Part shown: in pieces, positions 24,935 to 32,574 of the stretch
Layout of the letters: every line of letters begins with the position of its first letter
How positions within the stretch are numbered: the stretch's first letter is position 1
Source: JAXGPP01 sp964436865
GTDB taxonomy: Bacteria > Planctomycetota > Planctomycetia > Pirellulales > Thermoguttaceae
NCBI GenBank assembly: GCA_964436865.1
Contig: CAYTFK010000008.1
Location: forward strand, 1 to 58,386
Length of the DNA: 58,386 nucleotides
Direction of reading: 5' to 3'
Notes under the pieces: generated by a model
The model's database searches: none
What the model saw: only the letters and a program-made list of their open reading frames with translations
Told to the model about the DNA's origin: nothing
Position numbers and translations under genes: made by a program

Positions 24935-25431
24935 CGCCCGGCATGGCCTTGAGTTATCGATATGAGCCGACCTCGGCAGACCGCGACGCGGTACGTGGGA
25001 TCGTCGAATCAACCGGTTTCTTCAGCGAGGAAGAGGCCGATGTGGCCGTGGAACTCGTCGACGAGCGACTCGCCAAGGGCCTGGCCAGCGGCTATGAGTT
25101 CGTATTTGCCGAATCCGGCGGACGGATGCTGGGCTATGCGTGCTACGGCCCCATCCCCGCCACACGCGAGAGTTTTGACCTGTACTGGATCGCCACCGAC
25201 AAGCGATTGCAGGGGCAGGGTATCGGCCGGGCAATCCTGGCCGAGTGTGAACGGCTGCTGGCTGAGCGCGGGGGCGGCAGGATGTACCTCGACACCTCGG
25301 GACGGGCGCAGTACGTTCCGACGCATGGTTTCTACGAGCGGAACGGTTATCGGCGCGTAGCCGTGCTCCGCGACTTCTTCGCACCGGGCGACGACAAGGT
25401 AATTTACCTCAAGATCGTTCCCCCTTCATAG
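24931..25431 (+). CDS. GNAT-family N-acetyltransferase of the kamA set
   Basis: 166 residues. The ATG overlaps the stop of ligase 2 (ATGA). The acetyl-CoA loop is RLQGQGIGRAILAECERLL, preceded by DLYWIATDK and followed by RMYLDTSGRAQY and HGFYERNGYRRVAVLRDFF, a full GNAT fold. In methanogens and Bacillus a GNAT (AblB) paired with KamA acetylates beta-lysine to an osmolyte, but those sets have no ligases. Here acetylation may instead protect, cap or detoxify the ligated product. It is the last gene; the next gene is on the other strand. Confidence 0.88.
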   Translation: MTPGMALSYRYEPTSADRDAVRGIVESTGFFSEEEADVAVELVDERLAKGLASGYEFVFAESGGRMLGYACYGPIPATRESFDLYWIATDKRLQGQGIGRAILAECERLLAERGGGRMYLDTSGRAQYVPTHGFYERNGYRRVAVLRDFFAPGDDKVIYLKIVPPS

Positions 25432-25438
25432 TGCCCAG

Positions 25439-26017
25439 TCAGAGCAACTGTCGCGCTATCCACTCGGCGCGCCGCAGACGATAGAGCACGTGCGGCCGCA
25501 GCGGATGTCCGGATACCAGCGAGGGGTGGTCAAAGTCGTCTTCCGGCGAGTGCGACATGCCGAGCTTCTCCATGACGCGCCGCGACGCGCGGTTCCCTGG
25601 CGAAGTGAAAGACACAACCTCGTCAAGTCCCAATTCGATGAAGGCAAAAGCCATCGCGGCGTTGGCAGCCTCGGTGGCGTAGCCGCGGCCCCAGAGTTGG
25701 CGTGCCAGGCGCCAGCCGATCTCGACGCAGGGCGTGAAGTGAGCCTCGAATTGCGGCACGGCAAGTCCGACAAAACCACCGAACGAGGCTACTTCCGGCA
25801 CCTCAACGGCCCACAACCCGAATCCGCGCTCGGCGAAGTGGCGGATGATTCGGCCGGCAAGCTGATCACTCTCTGCGCGGGTCAACACACCCGGAAAGTG
25901 CTCCATGACCCTGGGATCGGCGTTCAACTGGGCGAACAGGGGCAGATCATCATCCCGCCAAGGTCGCAGGATCAATCGGGACGTTCTCAATGTCGGCACT
26001 TCTGCAGGGACATTCAT
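25439..26017 (-). CDS. RimJ/RimL-type GNAT acetyltransferase
   Basis: 192 residues from the ATG at 26017 (MNVPAEVPTLRTSRLILRPW); the open frame extends to 26188, with another ATG at 26092 that has GGTGG before it. Family blocks are TSRLILRPWRDDDLPLFAQL, ADPRVMEHFPG, CVEIGWRLARQLWGRGYATE (the acetyl-CoA site) and FTSPGNRASRRVMEKLGM. Such enzymes acetylate N-termini of ribosomal proteins or small molecules; the substrate cannot be told. It converges on the kamA-set GNAT, with seven bases between the stops, but belongs to a different GNAT subgroup. Confidence 0.85.
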   Translation of the reverse strand: MNVPAEVPTLRTSRLILRPWRDDDLPLFAQLNADPRVMEHFPGVLTRAESDQLAGRIIRHFAERGFGLWAVEVPEVASFGGFVGLAVPQFEAHFTPCVEIGWRLARQLWGRGYATEAANAAMAFAFIELGLDEVVSFTSPGNRASRRVMEKLGMSHSPEDDFDHPSLVSGHPLRPHVLYRLRRAEWIARQLL

Positions 26018-26572
26018 ACGCGGTGCCCCAGTTCCTGGAAGCGTGTCGGCCGGCGTTTGCCTGAATTTGAAATGCCGGGCGATGGGCGGCATACCACCTA
26101 ACGAGTAGTATGATACCACCTTTAGGAGCTTTCTCGCAATCAGAATACCACTATTGATGATTATAGCCAAACTCCCCGTGAGAGACATTTTCTACAAAGC
26201 GAGAAATCTGGAAGGAATTCGTGCGCGGTTTCTGGCCGCAATCGCAATTAACAAAGACGGGGCGCAGGGGCGATTCGCGCGGCTGGGGTCCGGCGCGAAC
26301 AGGGTGAAACGAAAAGGGGCAGTGCCGTTCGTTCTTGCCCTGTTGATACGGCGAAGCAGTGGAGGCGGAAGGCGGCGTCGGGTTGTAGGTGTCTACCAGC
26401 CCCGGCTCTACCACCCAGCCCCTTCCGCCTTCCGCTCGCCGCGGCCATCGCTGTCCGCCACCTTCTCGGGCGAGTCCTTCTGGCTGGCCGATCTCTGATA
26501 GACTGACGGTTGAATCGGCCTTGCAGGGGATGCCAGTTACGGCTATCTTCCCCCCACCTTTTGCAGACGAGC
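26018..26572. other. 555 bp without a gene between a GNAT and a DUF2752 gene
   Basis: Contains TACCACCT direct repeats near 26093 and 26114, an AT-rich block (26100-26260) that is a plausible bidirectional promoter zone, and an inverted repeat GCGGAAGGCGG (26365-26375) with CCGCCTTCCGC (26425-26435). Open frames here show no protein-like signature. Confidence 0.4.
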
Positions 26573-27013
26573 GTGATTGACACCAACGGACAGACCCGGC
26601 TTAACCGGCAGGAGCGGGCGAGGCTGGCGGCAATCGGCCTGGGATTGGCCTTGCCCCTCGTGCTCGCAACCCTCCTGACACCCGACGCGCGCGGTCACGG
26701 CACGCACCAACAGCTTGGCTTGCCGCCATGCACGTTCGTGGCCCTGTTCGGCTTGCGATGTCCGACGTGCGGCATGACAACGTCGTGGGCGCATCTGGTC
26801 CGGGGAGAGTTGGTCAAGTCGCTCCGGGCCAATGCGGGCGGGACGCTCCTCGGAGTGTTCGACCTGCTGGCCGTGGCTTGGCTGCTGCTATCGGCCGCAC
26901 GCGGCCGCTGGACGCCGCGTCCGCTGGGTAGCACGGTCGGAGCCTGGCTTGCCGTGAGCGTGACCGCCGTCGTGTTGATCGACTGGGCCATACGGCTTGC
27001 CGCAGCCTGGTGA
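26573..27013 (+). CDS. DUF2752 membrane protein
   Basis: About 146 residues from a GTG at 26573 (a TTG at 26510 is also in frame). The family signature PCTFVALFGLRCPTCGMTTS is followed by WAHLVRGELVKSLRANAGG and two hydrophobic segments (LLGVFDLLAVAWLLLSAA and AWLAVSVTAVVLIDWAI), with another near the N-terminus. DUF2752 proteins are small inner-membrane proteins with an invariant CPxCGxT motif and unknown function. It is followed by a lipoprotein gene in the same direction, 51 bases downstream. Confidence 0.82.
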   Translation: MIDTNGQTRLNRQERARLAAIGLGLALPLVLATLLTPDARGHGTHQQLGLPPCTFVALFGLRCPTCGMTTSWAHLVRGELVKSLRANAGGTLLGVFDLLAVAWLLLSAARGRWTPRPLGSTVGAWLAVSVTAVVLIDWAIRLAAAW

Positions 27014-27064
27014 AACGCATCCGCAATGAGTGCCGAAAACCTCTCCTCCCCTCGAGGACTAGCC

Positions 27065-27727
27065 ATGCTCGCGTGTCCATCTTTGCGTTCGGTACGGCTG
27101 CCGCTCCTGCTCATTGTAGCGATGGTCAGCCTGTCAATGTCCGGTTGCACTGGCGCCTTGCTAACCGCAATGTATCTCATTCGCGGCAATGATTTGCCGG
27201 CGGAATTCAAGGGCCTGAAAGACAAGAAGGTGGCTGTCGTATGCCGGCCGCTGGTCGGCTTGAGCTATCGGGAAGCCGGGGTGGCCCAAGAGATTGCGGC
27301 CAAGGTCAACCAGAACTTGCGGGCCAATCTCCGCAACGTGACACTCATCGAACAGCGAAAGATCGCCGAGTGGACCGACGAGAACACTTGGGATGAGTAC
27401 CCGGAAATCGGCAAAGCCTTGGGGGCCGACCTGGTGATTGGGATCGATCTGGAGGAGTTCAATCTCTACAAAGGCCAGACGGTCTACGAAGGCCGAGCGA
27501 ATGTGCTGTTACGGGTGTACGACTGCAAGACGAGCGAAGTGGTGTTTGAAAAGCACATGCCGCCGGTCGTCTATCCGCCGAACAGCCCGAAACCCGTGGC
27601 GGAGCAGCCGGAAGGCGCTTTTACTCGCGAGTATGTAGGGGTCTTGGCCGAACACATTGCCCGCTACTTCTACCCGCACGACCCCTACTCCGGCTTCGCC
27701 GTCGACGCCATGGCGATGAGCAATTAG
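27065..27727 (+). CDS. Putative lipoprotein of unknown function
   Basis: 220 residues from the ATG at 27065, which has GAGGA seven bases upstream; the frame is open to 27026. The signal sequence LPLLLIVAMVSLSMSGC ends in a lipobox. The mature part has a Lys-rich start (GLKDKKVAVVCRP), LRANLRNVTLIEQRKIAEW and GADLVIGIDLEEFNLYKGQT. This is the pattern of outer-membrane-associated proteins that resemble the CsgG/LpoB-like nucleotide-free fold with strands VAVV...VTLIEQ...ADLVIGI. That comparison is by eye only. The protein is probably anchored in the envelope. Confidence 0.7.
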   Translation: MLACPSLRSVRLPLLLIVAMVSLSMSGCTGALLTAMYLIRGNDLPAEFKGLKDKKVAVVCRPLVGLSYREAGVAQEIAAKVNQNLRANLRNVTLIEQRKIAEWTDENTWDEYPEIGKALGADLVIGIDLEEFNLYKGQTVYEGRANVLLRVYDCKTSEVVFEKHMPPVVYPPNSPKPVAEQPEGAFTREYVGVLAEHIARYFYPHDPYSGFAVDAMAMSN

Positions 27728-27744
27728 CCTGCCGGGCGCCAACC

Positions 27745-28629
27745 TCAGACGAACTGCCGGCCGGTGAGACGCTCGAAGGCGTCGACGTACTTCTGCCGGG
27801 TATTGGCGACGACGTCGTCGGGCAAGAGCGGGGGAGGGCTGTTCTTGTCCCAACCGGTGGTGTTGAGCCAGTCGCGCACAAACTGCTTGTCGAAAGATGG
27901 CTGTCCCTTGCCCGGCCGGTATTCGTCAGCGGGCCAGAAGCGGGAACTGTCGGGGGTGAGCACTTCGTCAATAAGGATCAGGCGGCCATCGACCTCGCCC
28001 CACTCGAACTTGGTGTCGGCAATGATGATGCCGCGACTGAGGGCGAACTCGGCGCCGCGGCGGAAGATTTCAATGCTCCGCCGGCGCAATTCCTCGGCCG
28101 TTTCTGCCCCCACTATCTCGACCATCCGTTCGAAGGAGATGTTCTCGTCGTGACCTTCCTCGGCCTTGGTGGCAGGCGTGAAGATCGGCTCTTCGAGGCG
28201 GTCGCTCTCGACCAGCCCCGGTGGCAACTCGATGCCGCAGACCGTACCGCTTTCGGTGTACTCCTTCCATCCCGACCCGCTCAGGTAACCGCGAACAACA
28301 CACTCGATCGGCACCACCCGCGTCTTGCGGACCAGACTGGTGCGACCATCCAGAACCGCCCGATCGACGCCGGCCGGGAGGTCCATCGTGGCGACGTCGA
28401 CGGTGATCAGGTGATTGGGCTCACCCAACTGATCGAACCAGAAAGCGGCAATCTGGTTCAAAACCCGCCCTTTATCGGGGATGGGCGTGGGCAAGACCCA
28501 GTCGAACGCGCTAATGCGGTCGGTGCTGACCAGCAGCAAACGGTCTCCCAGGTCATAGACGTCGCGGACCTTGCCGCGCCGTACGGGCAGTCCGGGGAGG
28601 GAAGTCTGTGATACCACAACGCGGGCCAT
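27745..28629 (-). CDS. purC: SAICAR synthetase (long form)
   Basis: Makes phosphoribosylaminoimidazole-succinocarboxamide in purine synthesis. The 294-residue protein from the ATG at 28629 (AGGGGAA upstream) has KVRDVYDLGDRLLLVSTDRI, PDKGRVLNQIAAFWF, ECVVRGYLSGSGWKEY, ADTKFEWG and the C-terminal DKQFVRDWL. It belongs to the longer form seen in yeast and several bacterial phyla rather than the 240-residue E. coli type. It converges on the lipoprotein gene, with 17 bases between them. Confidence 0.96.
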   Translation of the reverse strand: MARVVVSQTSLPGLPVRRGKVRDVYDLGDRLLLVSTDRISAFDWVLPTPIPDKGRVLNQIAAFWFDQLGEPNHLITVDVATMDLPAGVDRAVLDGRTSLVRKTRVVPIECVVRGYLSGSGWKEYTESGTVCGIELPPGLVESDRLEEPIFTPATKAEEGHDENISFERMVEIVGAETAEELRRRSIEIFRRGAEFALSRGIIIADTKFEWGEVDGRLILIDEVLTPDSSRFWPADEYRPGKGQPSFDKQFVRDWLNTTGWDKNSPPPLLPDDVVANTRQKYVDAFERLTGRQFV

Positions 28630-28952
28630 GGGTTCCCCTGGCGAAAACAATGGTGGCGAGACACACAATCGCCGTGGCATCATAGCAGGGGGCCCGGCGC
28701 TTGGCCAGCACCCCGGCGACCGGCCAGAGAGCTCAGAATTGGCGTCCAGGCCGAAGACGGAAATTGCACAAAGCCGGTGCCGGACGTAGGATTATCGTGA
28801 AGGGTCGAGCCGTCCTGATCCTCTGAACGTTCGCACAGGCAGTGGGCCAGGCCAAGCGAAACGTGGTGGGATTTGAAGCCGGAAGCCGTCGCGCGGCGGT
28901 GGAGCACTGCGGCGAAGACCGGTAGCCAGGCGTGGCGAGGAAGCGCAACCTG
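28630..28952. other. 323 bp divergent spacer, nothing recognised
   Basis: Lies between the starts of purC and the glycoside-hydrolase-like gene, so it should contain promoters for both. I see no convincing -35/-10 pair, no long palindrome and no coding frame with a family signature. Confidence 0.4.
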
Positions 28953-30425
28953 ATGGGCGTCATGCGGTTTATTCTCCCGCCCGATCGCATCACCGACGAC
29001 ATGGCCCAACAGGCCTATCTGTCCGGGTACGATCGAATCCCATGGCGAGCCCGCATCCGCCTCAGCCAAGGCGAGCTCACTCTGGAACGGGGCACCTCGG
29101 AGTCGGGTACGCTGCAGATCCCCTGGCTAGTCGACGGCCACGGCCCGATGGTCATTTCCACCGGCACGCTCATGGAGGGCTCCGAGCCCTACTACCTGCC
29201 GCTGGAGCTTGCCCGCGGAAAGATCAGCCAGGTCCGCAATCAGCTATCAGACTGGCAAATGGTGGGGTTGCTGGTCCGCAGGGAGGTGCACGAGAAGGTC
29301 GCCGAAGCCGTTCATCACATGACCGTCGCGGCGGTGGCCGAGCGTGGTTCCGCCGAATCAAACGCTTCCGCCGAGAAGGCATTGCGAGTCGCCGTCGAGG
29401 CCGCGAGCATGCTGGCCGGTTGCTACGCCGAGCAAGCCCTGGCTGCGCGCCGCCGAGCGATGCCCAAGCTGCCCACGCTGCTGGCTGGCAACATCGGATC
29501 GTCCCGGCTTGACAATCACGTTTCAAAGCAGTTTCTCCAGGCATTCAACGCCGCCTGCGTGCCGATGACGTGGCGCGAAATCGAGACCAGTGAAGAGAAC
29601 CGTTACTGGGACACATCCGACCAGCAGATAGACTGGTGCCGGACGAACTTGCTGCAGGTTTGCGGGGGCCCTCTGCTGCTGTTCGACCAGCGGGCGATCC
29701 CCGACTGGATCGCGCTCTATGAAGACGATTTCGAGAGTCTCCTGACGTTCGCCACGGAGTTTGTCCAGGCCGTCGTGGTCCGTTATCGCAACGACGTCGA
29801 TTTGTGGGTCTGCGCCGGCCGAGTGAACACCTCCGAAGTCCTCTCGCTCACTGAGGAAGATCGCATCAAGATCGTTGCCCAGGCGATCGAACTGACTCAG
29901 GCCATCGACCCGGAAACACCGGTGGTAATCTCAGTTGATCAACCGTGGGCGGAGTACCTCGGGCAACGTGACGCGGATTTTCCGCCGCTGCATTTCGCCG
30001 ACGCCCTGCTGCGGGCCGACCTGGGTCTGGCCGGCGTGATGCTGGAAATGAACATCGGCTATTATCCCGGCGGCACCGGACCGCGCGACGCGCTGGAGTT
30101 CAGCCGACTGCTCGACTACTGGTCCGCGCTGCAGGTGCCGCTCTACATCTCACTGACCCTTCCCAGCGGGGCTACCGCCGATCCGCTGGCACAACGGCAA
30201 GTTCGAGTTCCGCCCGGCGACTGGAGCCCGCAGGGGCAACAGGCTTGGATCGATCGCTTCCTGCCGTTGATCCTTGCCAAGCCGAGCGTGCAGGGGGTGC
30301 TGTGGAATCAATTGCGCGACAGCGACCCCCACGATTTTCCGCATGGCGGACTGTTCGATCTCCGCCGGCACGCCAAACCAGCCTTGCGCCAAATCGCCGC
30401 GGTCCGACAGACCTACTTGCGCTGA
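28953..30425 (+). CDS. Glycoside hydrolase (GH10-like TIM barrel) or relative
   Basis: About 490 residues; GTG 28932 and ATG 28962 are alternative starts. The N-terminal 180 residues are a separate domain (MRFILPPDRITDDMAQQAYL). The rest looks like a (beta/alpha)8 barrel of the GH10/GH-A type: LPTLLAGNIGSSRLDNHVSK, NAACVPMTWREIE, VDLWVCAGRVNTSEVLSL, PVVISVDQPWAEYL and GLAGVMLEMNIGYYPGGTG. The position of the usual acid/base Glu reads GRVNTSE, while a Glu is kept at LEMNIG, so catalytic competence is uncertain. No signal peptide is seen. It could also be a non-hydrolytic planctomycete relative. Confidence 0.55.
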   Translation: MGVMRFILPPDRITDDMAQQAYLSGYDRIPWRARIRLSQGELTLERGTSESGTLQIPWLVDGHGPMVISTGTLMEGSEPYYLPLELARGKISQVRNQLSDWQMVGLLVRREVHEKVAEAVHHMTVAAVAERGSAESNASAEKALRVAVEAASMLAGCYAEQALAARRRAMPKLPTLLAGNIGSSRLDNHVSKQFLQAFNAACVPMTWREIETSEENRYWDTSDQQIDWCRTNLLQVCGGPLLLFDQRAIPDWIALYEDDFESLLTFATEFVQAVVVRYRNDVDLWVCAGRVNTSEVLSLTEEDRIKIVAQAIELTQAIDPETPVVISVDQPWAEYLGQRDADFPPLHFADALLRADLGLAGVMLEMNIGYYPGGTGPRDALEFSRLLDYWSALQVPLYISLTLPSGATADPLAQRQVRVPPGDWSPQGQQAWIDRFLPLILAKPSVQGVLWNQLRDSDPHDFPHGGLFDLRRHAKPALRQIAAVRQTYLR

Positions 30426-30470
30426 CCAGAACTGGTGAGGCGCCGCTGCCGGCCGGCTTTCCGATCGCTT

Positions 30471-32144
30471 TCAGACGACCCGGCCGAAACACGACACGCA
30501 CATATCGTCGCTCTGCGTCTGGGTGCCGACGAACTGCCGCACACTCGCCAATAGCTGCTTGCCAAGGGCATTGACCCCTGAACTGCTGGCGGCCAACTGT
30601 TCCTTGAGGCGATCCATGCCGTAGAACTCCATGGCGGTGTTCAAGGCGTCGGGGATTCCATCGGTGTAGAGCATGATCGAGTCGCCCGGCTCAAGGATGA
30701 CCAGCGTCTGCTCGTAAGCCATGCCGCTGGCGATCCCCAGCGGCAACCCGGCCTGCTCCTCACCGACGAACTCGATCTGGCCATCGCGGCGGCGGACGAT
30801 GGGCGTCAGATGGCCGGCATTGATGATCGCCACCTCATGCCGCGCCGGATCGATCACGGCAGCAACCAGCGTGATGAACCGGTCTTCCCAACGGCTTTCA
30901 CAAAAGGCCTCGTTCAGCCTCGCGATCGCGGCGGTCGGCACCGATTCGCTCGCCAGGCTGTAGCGGACCTCGGCCGAAAGCTTGGCCATCAGCAGGGCGG
31001 CGGCGATCCCTTTGCCCGAGACGTCGCCCAGCACCACGGCGAGGCGGCCGTCGCGATAGGGGACATAGTCGAAGTAGTCGCCGCCGAGATGCCGCGCCGG
31101 CTCGTAGCAATCGAAGAATTCGTAGCCGCTCAACTGCGGCGGCTTGTCGGGCAGAAAGCCCCGCTGCACCTGGTGGGCCAGGGTGAGTTCCTGGCGGAAT
31201 ACTTCTTCCTTGAGCGCCACCTCGTGCAACTCAGCATTCTCGACGGCCACTGCCGCCTGACAGGCGACACTGGCGAGAACCTCGAGATCTTCGGGGTTGA
31301 ACCTTCGCCGCGGGTCGATGGTGTCGATCTGGATCGCCCCCAGCACCTCGCCTTCGCTCGTCACCAGAGGTGCGCACATCATCGAATGGATATGGAAATC
31401 GACGATGCTTTCCGACATTTGAAACCGCGAGTCGGTCGAGGCATCGGCCGAGAGGATTGCCTCCTTTCGGGCCATCACCTCGCGGATGATTGTCCGGCTG
31501 ATGCGAATCTGGTCGTCTTCCTGCTCACGACGCCGCTTGACGGCCTTGGGCACCAATCGGTCGGTGCCGCCTTCCTTGAGCACAATGAACCCGCGATCGG
31601 CCTGGATGAAGACGGCAAACAGGCTGTCGAGGATTTTCTGCAGCACCTGGTCCAGAGTGAGCACCTTGCCCAGGTTCTGCCCAATCTCCAGCAGGGCCTT
31701 GAGCTTGGCCTCGGCGTTGACCGCCAGACGGATGCCGGTCCGCCCCGAGGACACATCCAGCCGCGACATGATCGTCGAACTCTCGCGCGGCAAATCGTCG
31801 ACCAGCATCGCCTTGTCGGTGGTCTGGTTGTTGTCTCCTGAAGCCGGTTGCGGCAGCCCGGAATGGAAGACAAACACCAGATCGCAGATCCGGACCTGAT
31901 CGTTCTCCTCCAGACGGACCTGCCCCTTGATCGACTGCTCGTTGACGAACGTGCCGTTGCGGCTGTGCAGGTCCTCGACGAAATAGTCGCTGCCGGTCTT
32001 CGTAATCCGCGCATGCTGGCGGCTCACTGCCCCCACTTCCAGCACGATGTCGCAGTCGGGATGGCGACCGAGAACGACCGATTCCTTCTCGATCTGGAAG
32101 AGTTGCCCGGGATTCGCTCCTTTGACTGCCTGCAAGACGGCCAT
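30471..32144 (-). CDS. FHA-GAF-PP2C (SpoIIE-type) phosphatase
   Basis: 557 residues from the ATG at 32144; the frame is open to 32240. Three modules occur: an FHA domain (residues about 8-100: VLGRHPDCDI, SRQHARI, HSRNGTFVN) that reads phospho-threonine; a GAF sensor (about 150-310, with VDFHIHSMMCAPLV); and a SpoIIE/RsbU-type PP2C phosphatase (about 335-555: GGDYFDYVPYRDGRLAVVLG, DVSGKGIAAALLMAKL, YTDGIPDA, DDMCVSCF). It likely couples kinase-dependent phosphorylation and a small-molecule signal to a partner-switching or stress response. The target is unknown, and no anti-sigma or STAS gene lies nearby. Confidence 0.93.
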   Translation of the reverse strand: MAVLQAVKGANPGQLFQIEKESVVLGRHPDCDIVLEVGAVSRQHARITKTGSDYFVEDLHSRNGTFVNEQSIKGQVRLEENDQVRICDLVFVFHSGLPQPASGDNNQTTDKAMLVDDLPRESSTIMSRLDVSSGRTGIRLAVNAEAKLKALLEIGQNLGKVLTLDQVLQKILDSLFAVFIQADRGFIVLKEGGTDRLVPKAVKRRREQEDDQIRISRTIIREVMARKEAILSADASTDSRFQMSESIVDFHIHSMMCAPLVTSEGEVLGAIQIDTIDPRRRFNPEDLEVLASVACQAAVAVENAELHEVALKEEVFRQELTLAHQVQRGFLPDKPPQLSGYEFFDCYEPARHLGGDYFDYVPYRDGRLAVVLGDVSGKGIAAALLMAKLSAEVRYSLASESVPTAAIARLNEAFCESRWEDRFITLVAAVIDPARHEVAIINAGHLTPIVRRRDGQIEFVGEEQAGLPLGIASGMAYEQTLVILEPGDSIMLYTDGIPDALNTAMEFYGMDRLKEQLAASSSGVNALGKQLLASVRQFVGTQTQSDDMCVSCFGRVV

Positions 32145-32333
32145 GACCACCCATATCTCCCAGACGAAAGGGAAGGGCATTCCGGGGTAGTCTCCACAAC
32201 ACAAAACGGGGGACCACCCCACGAACGTCAGCCTGTACATTCTCCAGCTTCTAGACTAGCGATGATCGGGCAAGAATGCCAGCGGTTCCGCGTCGGTCGC
32301 CAGGGCAAGTCGTCCTACCCAATCCATCCGCAC

Positions 32334-32361
32334 TTGACGCATGCGGGCGAGATATCTAACC
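32334..32361 (+). promoter_or_regulatory. Weak promoter candidate upstream of tRNA-Gln
   Basis: TTGACG at 32334-32339 is a good -35 match. A poorer -10 (TAACCT) lies about 17 bases downstream. The distance to the tRNA 5' end is about 50 bases. It is offered only because of the strong -35. Confidence 0.28.
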
Positions 32362-32416
32362 TTAGGTAGTCAATCGGCGGGTGGAAAATCGCTCGGATTG
32401 TCATCCTGCTGCGAAT

Positions 32417-32487
32417 TGGGGAATAGTGTAACGGCAGCACAACTGACTCTGGATCAGTTAGTTAAGGTTCGAATCCTTATTCCCCAG
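32417..32487 (+). tRNA. tRNA-Gln (anticodon CUG)
   Basis: A 71-base cloverleaf. The acceptor stem TGGGGAA pairs with TTCCCCA, discriminator G. The anticodon arm ACTGA-CTCTGGA-TCAGT presents CTG, and the T arm is TAAGG-TTCGAAT-CCTTA. The first-base T and discriminator G are typical of tRNA-Gln. CCA is not encoded. It lies between the minus-strand phosphatase and GGDEF genes. Confidence 0.95.
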
Positions 32488-32574
32488 CTTGAGTGGAAGC
32501 CCTTGTTATGCAAGGGCTTCGGTCGTTTCTTGAGATCCGCTCGGAACCCCTGAATACGGTCGGGGCGGCGGGTT

